Source: an uncultured SAR86 cluster bacterium
GTDB taxonomy: Bacteria > Pseudomonadota > Gammaproteobacteria > Magnimaribacterales > Magnimaribacteraceae
DNA length: 33,586 bases
Reading direction: 5' to 3'
Assembly: GCA_902542325.1 (NCBI GenBank)
Contig: CACBUE010000011.1
Span: 1 to 33,586, forward strand
Made by a program: the position numbers and the translations under genes
Shown here: one piece after another, positions 29,152 to 33,586 of the stretch
Layout of the letters: each line of letters opens with the position of its first letter
Position numbering within the stretch: the first letter of the stretch is position 1
Notes under the pieces: model-generated
Databases searched by the model: none
Seen by the model: the letters and a program-made list of their open reading frames with translations, nothing else
What the model was told of the DNA's origin: nothing

Positions 29152-30456
29152 ATGCTGGTTAGAGAATTAATCAATGTTTTAAAAAACTTTCCAAAGAAGC
29201 ATATCTTTACTCTTTTGATTGGCTTAGTTTTGATAATCTCTATTAGCCTACTAGGCAGTATAAAATTTACTGAAGACAATCAATACTCTGAACTCACAAA
29301 ATCACTTTCTCTTGGTTCCCTTACTGATGACTATCAAATTGATATACCCCCAATAGAAAAGGAGACTTTAATCAAAAGAAATGATTCACTCTTCACAATT
29401 CTAAATCAACTTGGAGTTTTACAAGAAGACATAATCAAGTTAATTAATAGCAAAGAAAGTAGTCTTTTATCGAAAATTGAAGTCGGAGACAAGATAAAGA
29501 TCTTAATGAATGATAAAGGAGAGCTACTTAAAATGTTTTATATTGATGACATAAAGAGTGGCATACAAGCTGAAAGAAACGAAGATAGTTACTCTATTTC
29601 AAAATATGAATCAAATATCGAAAAAGTTAAAGTCTTTAAGCATGTGATTATTGAAGATTCAATGTATGTATCTGGTCTAAAGGAGAATGTCCCGGACAGT
29701 GTATTAATGGACTTGGCTTACATCAATGGTTGGGATATTGATTTTACTCACGACATAAGAAAAGGTGATAGTTACAGCATAATCTATGAGGAAATAATTA
29801 TTGATGGAGAAAAAGTAATTGACGGGGATATACTTATTTCAGAGTTTAATAATAGGGATAAAAAATTTATTGCAGTTAGATATGACTTGGATTCAGATAC
29901 TTCAGATTATTTTAATCTTGATGGCCAAAATGTAAAAAAGGCATTTCTTAGATCTCCTGTGAAATTAAGTTACATAAGCTCAAAGTATAATCTTAATAGG
30001 AGACATCCTGTTTTACACACAATAAGAGCACACAAAGGAGTAGATTATGCAGCCAATAAGGGCTCTCCAATTAGAGCAACTGGAGATGGAACAGTATTAT
30101 TTGCTGAATATAATGGAGGATGCGGTAATGAAATTAAGATTAAGCACTCTGAAGATTATGTTACTCGTTACTGTCATCTTGATAAATTTAGCTCCAGAAC
30201 AAAAGTTGGTCGTAAGGTAAAACAAGGTCAAACAATTGGGTATGTAGGTAGCACTGGTCTAGCAACTGGGCCTCATTTGCATTATGAATTCCATGTTAAT
30301 GGGAAGCACACGGACCCTCTTAAAGTAAAATTTCCAAATGCCTCACCCATTAATTCTTCTGAACTTAATAATTATAGAAAAAAATCTCAAAATCTCCTTA
30401 ATGAACTAAATAACTATAAATATCTCATTAATCAAAGAGAAGTTTATGGCGGGTGA
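29152..30456 (+). CDS. M23 family peptidoglycan endopeptidase (MepM-like)
   Basis: An envelope peptidase likely to cut peptide cross-links during wall growth. The frame opens with a TTG at 29107 and has an ATG at 29122, but I choose the ATG at 29152 (434 residues), which follows AAGGT at 29134-29138 and begins directly with a basic stretch and one membrane segment (about residues 18-36). A LysM/OapA-like region (IKRNDSLFTILNQLGV) at about 74-120 precedes the LytM domain. Zinc ligands are His294-x3-Asp298 (HKGVDYA) and His377 in GPHLHYEF, with His342 (YCHL) as the catalytic helper. All required residues are present. The 3' end overlaps anmK by 11 bases; the same neighbour order is found in Pseudomonas. 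Confidence 0.88.
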   Translation: MLVRELINVLKNFPKKHIFTLLIGLVLIISISLLGSIKFTEDNQYSELTKSLSLGSLTDDYQIDIPPIEKETLIKRNDSLFTILNQLGVLQEDIIKLINSKESSLLSKIEVGDKIKILMNDKGELLKMFYIDDIKSGIQAERNEDSYSISKYESNIEKVKVFKHVIIEDSMYVSGLKENVPDSVLMDLAYINGWDIDFTHDIRKGDSYSIIYEEIIIDGEKVIDGDILISEFNNRDKKFIAVRYDLDSDTSDYFNLDGQNVKKAFLRSPVKLSYISSKYNLNRRHPVLHTIRAHKGVDYAANKGSPIRATGDGTVLFAEYNGGCGNEIKIKHSEDYVTRYCHLDKFSSRTKVGRKVKQGQTIGYVGSTGLATGPHLHYEFHVNGKHTDPLKVKFPNASPINSSELNNYRKKSQNLLNELNNYKYLINQREVYGG

Positions 30457-31555
30457 AATCTACATTGGCTTAATGACTGGAACTAGTGCAGATTCTTTAG
30501 ATTGCGCAGCAGTTGAGTTTTCTGATAATGAGTTGAACATAATTGGACTAAAGAATTACGACATACCCAGTAATTTAAAGGAAGAAATTAGTGAAAATAC
30601 AAGATCTAAAGAGCTTAACGAAACTCTAATCAAAGATTTAGATTTAAGACTAGGCGAATTTTTTTCCGATAGAGTAGAAAAATTTATTACATCTCTCAGT
30701 TTGAAAAAAGAAAAAATTGAGGCGATAGGTTCGCACGGGCAAACTATAAAACATGAACCTAATTCTATACCTCCTTTTTCACTTCAAATTGGTAATCCTC
30801 AGTTAATAAGTAATCAGCTCGGCATAAAAACTATTGCCAATTTTAGAGATGATGACATTGCGAAAGGAGGACAAGGCGCACCTTTGTCTCCTATTTTTCA
30901 TAAAGAAGTATTCGCTATAGAGAATAAGAAGAGGGTAATAATAAATATCGGAGGTATTACTAATGTTTCCTTATTAGGTGGCGCAAAACTAATAGGTTTT
31001 GATACAGGTCCTGGAAATTGTCTTTTAGATATTTGGACTAAAAAAAATAAAATGGGTAACTACGATAACGAAGGTAGCTGGGCAAAATTAGGAACTGTAG
31101 ATCAAGACTTATTGGATATAATGATGAAAGACAATTATTTTTCGCTTGAGCCGCCTAAAAGCACTGGTCCAGATTACTTCAACTTATCTTGGCTTCAAGA
31201 TTGTCTTATGAAACTAAAGCGAGAAATAGATCCTCGTAATACTCAAGCAACCTTGGCAGAACTTACTGCAAGCAGTCTCTCAAATTCTTTGAAGAGACTT
31301 AAAATCGTTAATGAAAATAAATATGTATGCGGCGGCGGTGTTCATAATAAATTTTTGATGAGCAGGATATCATTCCTTTTAGGAGGGAAATGTTACTCAA
31401 CAGATAAACTTGGGCTTGATCCAGATTACATAGAAGCTATTTGTTTTGCTTGGTTAGCATATAAAAGAGTAAATAATGTTAAATTTAATATGAGCGCAAT
31501 TACAGGTAGCAATGAGAAAGTGTTTTTAGGTAAAGTGTATTTACCTTCTAGATAG
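30446..31555 (+). CDS. anmK: Anhydro-N-acetylmuramic acid kinase
   Basis: AnmK (369 residues) hydrolyses and phosphorylates 1,6-anhydro-MurNAc, salvaging muropeptides released during wall turnover. Family motifs are [12 protein letters not shown] (8-19), [48 protein letters not shown] and [11 protein letters not shown]. The N-terminal motif is normally GTS-x-DG-x-D; here the glycine after Asp16 is Ser17, while both aspartates remain. The start lies inside the last codons of the M23 peptidase gene, so a wall-cutting enzyme and a wall-recycling enzyme are translationally linked. The 3' end overlaps erpA by 8 bases (convergent). Confidence 0.92.
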   Translation: MAGEIYIGLMTGTSADSLDCAAVEFSDNELNIIGLKNYDIPSNLKEEISENTRSKELNETLIKDLDLRLGEFFSDRVEKFITSLSLKKEKIEAIGSHGQTIKHEPNSIPPFSLQIGNPQLISNQLGIKTIANFRDDDIAKGGQGAPLSPIFHKEVFAIENKKRVIINIGGITNVSLLGGAKLIGFDTGPGNCLLDIWTKKNKMGNYDNEGSWAKLGTVDQDLLDIMMKDNYFSLEPPKSTGPDYFNLSWLQDCLMKLKREIDPRNTQATLAELTASSLSNSLKRLKIVNENKYVCGGGVHNKFLMSRISFLLGGKCYSTDKLGLDPDYIEAICFAWLAYKRVNNVKFNMSAITGSNEKVFLGKVYLPSR

Positions 31556-31898
31556 AAAAGGACTCTCCACAGCCGCAAGTTGTAGTGGCATTTGGGTTAG
31601 AAATTATAAATTTTGAACCCGTTAGATCTTCTACATAATCTACTGTTGATCCTTGGAGATACTGCAGGCTTAAGGAGTCAATAACCAGATTAGCTCCCTC
31701 TTTTTCTATACAGGTGTCGTCTTCATCTATTGTATTGTCAAAAGAAAATCCATACTGAAAACCTGAACACCCTCCGCCGGTAACATATACCCTGAGATTC
31801 AAAATTTCAGATTCTGACTCTTTATTTTTAAGAGATAAAATCTTATGCACAGCTCCGTCAGTCAGTCGCATTAAAGAGGGTGTATAAGTTTCAACCAT
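31548..31898 (-). CDS. erpA: Iron-sulfur cluster insertion protein ErpA
   Basis: An A-type carrier of 116 residues that delivers Fe-S clusters to apo-proteins such as the isoprenoid enzymes IspG/IspH. The three cluster cysteines are Cys44 ([11 protein letters not shown]), Cys108 and Cys110 (TTCGCGESF). The segment [24 protein letters not shown] is typical of ErpA rather than IscA. Its start codon lies within the end of argC (8-base overlap), so it is the second gene of an argC-erpA unit. A GltB/GltD system with several clusters is encoded in the same window. Confidence 0.93.
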   Translation of the reverse strand: MVETYTPSLMRLTDGAVHKILSLKNKESESEILNLRVYVTGGGCSGFQYGFSFDNTIDEDDTCIEKEGANLVIDSLSLQYLQGSTVDYVEDLTGSKFIISNPNATTTCGCGESFSI

Positions 31899-32898
31899 TA
31901 TTTATACCTTTCAATTGATAATTACCAGTTATTAGATTGTAGCATTCTATCGCTTGACCTGCGGCTCCTTTAACTAAATTATCTATAGCTGAGATGATCA
32001 CAATTTGATTCTCAATGGCTGATTGATAAATACCTATCTGACAATTATTTGTCTCAGCAACTTTCAGAATTTCAGGAACCTGACCATCTAACATTAATTC
32101 GATATTAAGTGAGTCTTGGTAAAAATCACTATAAATCTCTTCTATTGATTGATTCTGAGTATCCTCGAAATTAACATATATTGTTGAGTAGATTCCCCTC
32201 ATGGCGGGAATAAGGTGAGGTAAAAAATTAATTTTTAAAGATGACCCATAAATTCCTTCAAGGACTTCAATTATTTCGGGGAGATGTCGATGTCCTCCAG
32301 TAGCATATGCTCTAAAATTTTCCTGAATGTCATCTTTTAGACTTTCGTTAACTGTACTCCTACCTGCCCCACTAATTCCTGACTTTGCATCAATGATAAT
32401 TGAATCTATTGGAAGCTTGTTGCTAACTAAAGGTAGCAAACCAAGAATAGATGCAGTTGGATAACAGCCAGGTACAGCTACAAGATTGCTGGTTTCTATC
32501 AACTCAGCATTAAGCTCAGTAAGACCGTAAATAGAATTCTTTAAGTTTTCTAAATCTCTATGATTCGAACCATACCATTCTCTCCAGATTGAAGGATCTT
32601 TCAGTCGAAAATCTGCAGATAAATCAATGACTTTTATTCCTTTCTGAATAAAAGAATTTGCTTTATCCATTGCAGTTCCATGCGGAGTTGCAAAGAAAAC
32701 GACATCACATTGAAAAAAGATCTGATCTTCCGGATCTACAAAATTTAAATCAGAACCTTGAAATAAGTCTGACACAGGAGTATTTTTTAGCTCTCTTGAG
32801 CTCACAGCTATTAAAGAAGTTGAGTCATGGAGAGATAAGAGTTTTATTAGCTCCTCACCAGCAAAACCTGATCCTCCTATAATTCCAACTTTAGTCAT
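31891..32898 (-). CDS. argC: N-acetyl-gamma-glutamyl-phosphate reductase
   Basis: ArgC (335 residues) reduces N-acetylglutamyl phosphate with NADPH, the step after ArgB in arginine synthesis. The nucleotide motif GGSGFAG is at 8-14, the catalytic cysteine is Cys145 in VPGCYPTAS, and the catalytic His lies in [12 protein letters not shown] three bases upstream is in frame, but the ATG at 32898 is preceded by GGAAG (32910-32906) at 7 bases, which decides the start. The gene is followed by erpA with an 8-base overlap. The long form without a fused kinase is the usual bacterial ArgC type 1. Confidence 0.95.
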   Translation of the reverse strand: MTKVGIIGGSGFAGEELIKLLSLHDSTSLIAVSSRELKNTPVSDLFQGSDLNFVDPEDQIFFQCDVVFFATPHGTAMDKANSFIQKGIKVIDLSADFRLKDPSIWREWYGSNHRDLENLKNSIYGLTELNAELIETSNLVAVPGCYPTASILGLLPLVSNKLPIDSIIIDAKSGISGAGRSTVNESLKDDIQENFRAYATGGHRHLPEIIEVLEGIYGSSLKINFLPHLIPAMRGIYSTIYVNFEDTQNQSIEEIYSDFYQDSLNIELMLDGQVPEILKVAETNNCQIGIYQSAIENQIVIISAIDNLVKGAAGQAIECYNLITGNYQLKGINNG

Positions 32899-32927
32899 CA
32901 ATATGCTTCCATATTTAAGGGAAGCGG

Positions 32928-32933
32928 ATTATA
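32928..32933 (-). promoter_or_regulatory. -10 element for the argC-erpA unit
   Basis: A TATAAT on the minus strand in the 61-base gap upstream of argC, within AGTATATATAATCC. The expected start would leave a leader of about 23 bases that includes the GGAAG ribosome-binding site. The -35 is weak (TTGTCT is too close). No ArgR box was recognised. Confidence 0.4.
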
Positions 32934-32959
32934 TATACTTGCAATGAGACAATCTAGGC

Positions 32960-33400
32960 TTAGTTTTTTAGATAAACATTTAGGAGTAATCTTTCCCAAG
33001 ATGAAATATTTGTTAACATCAATCCTTTAGAGGCAAAGGATTCAGATTCCTTCAATAACCCTTGTTTATATCTTAAGTGTGCTAATCTCAGATAAAGAGC
33101 ACCGTCATTTTTAGTTATCCTAAAAGCCCTCTCAAGTTCAGCATTAGTTTCAATATAGTTTTCTTGTTTCAAGTCGGAGTCAGCAGCTAAAAGTATCCTT
33201 TGTACAGAAGGATTTTGTGAATTTATTTTCATAATTTCATCTTCCAAAAACTCTTGGTTAGAAATCAAGAGTTCAACAGTTCTAGAGAAATCATTTACTG
33301 GGATCTTATAATTACTAACATCCCTCATGTTTTGATTAGACGCACAAGACCATAAGCCAATAACAACTAAAAGGATTGTTGAAAACTTAATTAACTTCAT
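32960..33400 (-). CDS. Small lipoprotein with TPR-like repeats, function unknown
   Basis: A 146-residue protein that I cannot name. The N-terminus is a lipoprotein signal peptide (MKLIKF, hydrophobic core, lipobox LWSC with Cys19). The C-terminal half (about 70-146) is helical with two tetratricopeptide-like units: QENYIETNAELERAFRI and GALYLRLAHLRYKQGLLKESESFASKGL, so a scaffolding role at the outer membrane is possible. Asn20-type sorting signals cannot be judged; residue 20 is Ala, so outer-membrane retention by the E. coli +2 rule is expected. Its start overlaps the stop of the next upstream gene as ATGA, so the two are probably functionally linked. Confidence 0.7.
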   Translation of the reverse strand: MKLIKFSTILLVVIGLWSCASNQNMRDVSNYKIPVNDFSRTVELLISNQEFLEDEIMKINSQNPSVQRILLAADSDLKQENYIETNAELERAFRITKNDGALYLRLAHLRYKQGLLKESESFASKGLMLTNISSWERLLLNVYLKN

Positions 33401-33586
33401 CCCTGACCCACCTCAAAAACTTCTTTTAACTTATCCATTACACTATTTCTTGAATTTTCAATTTTAGTTGAACACTCTCTTCTGACATCTGGAATTTTAT
33501 TCGGTTCGGTGCCTTCTATAAAAGGAATAAGTATAGAATTTTTACATTTTTTTCCACTTCGTAGTCCATCCCCAATATCCGTCCAT
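33397..33586 (-). CDS. Unidentified protein, C-terminal part (5' end outside window)
   Basis: The minus-strand frame is open from the window edge to a TGA at 33399-33397 and encodes 62 visible residues, too short and without its start. It reads WTDIGDGLRSGKKC, then ILIPFIEGTEPNKIPDVRREC and an amphipathic helix ending DKLKEVFEVGQG. Two cysteines are visible. The stop overlaps the lipoprotein start by 4 bases, the typical coupling in this genome, which supports it being a real gene. I recognise no family. Confidence 0.6.
   Translation of the reverse strand, partial: WTDIGDGLRSGKKCKNSILIPFIEGTEPNKIPDVRRECSTKIENSRNSVMDKLKEVFEVGQG

Overview
This window is AT-rich, very densely packed bacterial chromosome. 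The gene content and order point to a gammaproteobacterium: SlmA, ErpA, a TyrZ-type tyrosyl-tRNA synthetase, and two gene blocks whose order I recall from Pseudomonas. AT-richness, many 4-11 bp gene overlaps, tiny divergent gaps and an rRNA operon whose 16S-23S spacer has no tRNA suggest a streamlined, probably marine, lineage such as SAR86-like bacteria. That assignment is inference; the complete 16S gene could settle it. No insertion sequence, prophage, CRISPR array or tRNA gene was seen.

Left part (1-10934): the C-terminus of argB, then slmA; mrcA (PBP1A) on the minus strand; divergent from it aroK-aroB, then gltB-gltD. In Pseudomonas the same order holds (ponA // pilMNOPQ-aroK-aroB-x-gltB-gltD), but here the pilus genes are absent and only 20 bp separate the mrcA and aroK start codons. 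The GOGAT subunits read like the Bacillus/plant/cyanobacterial class rather than the E. coli class.

Centre (10957-22769): a minus-strand cysE - crotonase-family gene - acyl-CoA thioesterase II cluster; divergent from it a CobS-like AAA+ ATPase and a CobT-like VWA protein, followed under their own promoter by two tandem paralogous di-iron (ferritin-like) proteins. Convergent to these is a two-gene unit of a VOC-fold protein and a surface lipoprotein subtilase with a probable autotransporter barrel. A type II (CoaW-like) pantothenate kinase follows on the plus strand. The CobS/CobT-like pair plus the two di-iron proteins is my best candidate for an uncharacterised system: a MoxR/VWA-type machine next to possible metalloenzyme clients.

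Right part (22755-33586): a complete minus-strand rRNA operon (16S-23S-5S), with a stringent-type promoter just behind the tyrS stop, RNase III processing stems around 16S and 23S, and an intrinsic terminator buried in the 3' end of the pantothenate kinase gene. Upstream of the operon lies tyrS, divergent from an M23 peptidase-anmK pair; then erpA, argC, a small TPR-like lipoprotein and the end of an unidentified gene, all on the minus strand. The order rrn-tyrZ-M23-anmK-erpA-argC again matches Pseudomonas. Argentine-pathway genes argB and argC (arginine synthesis) sit at opposite ends of the window, not in a cluster.
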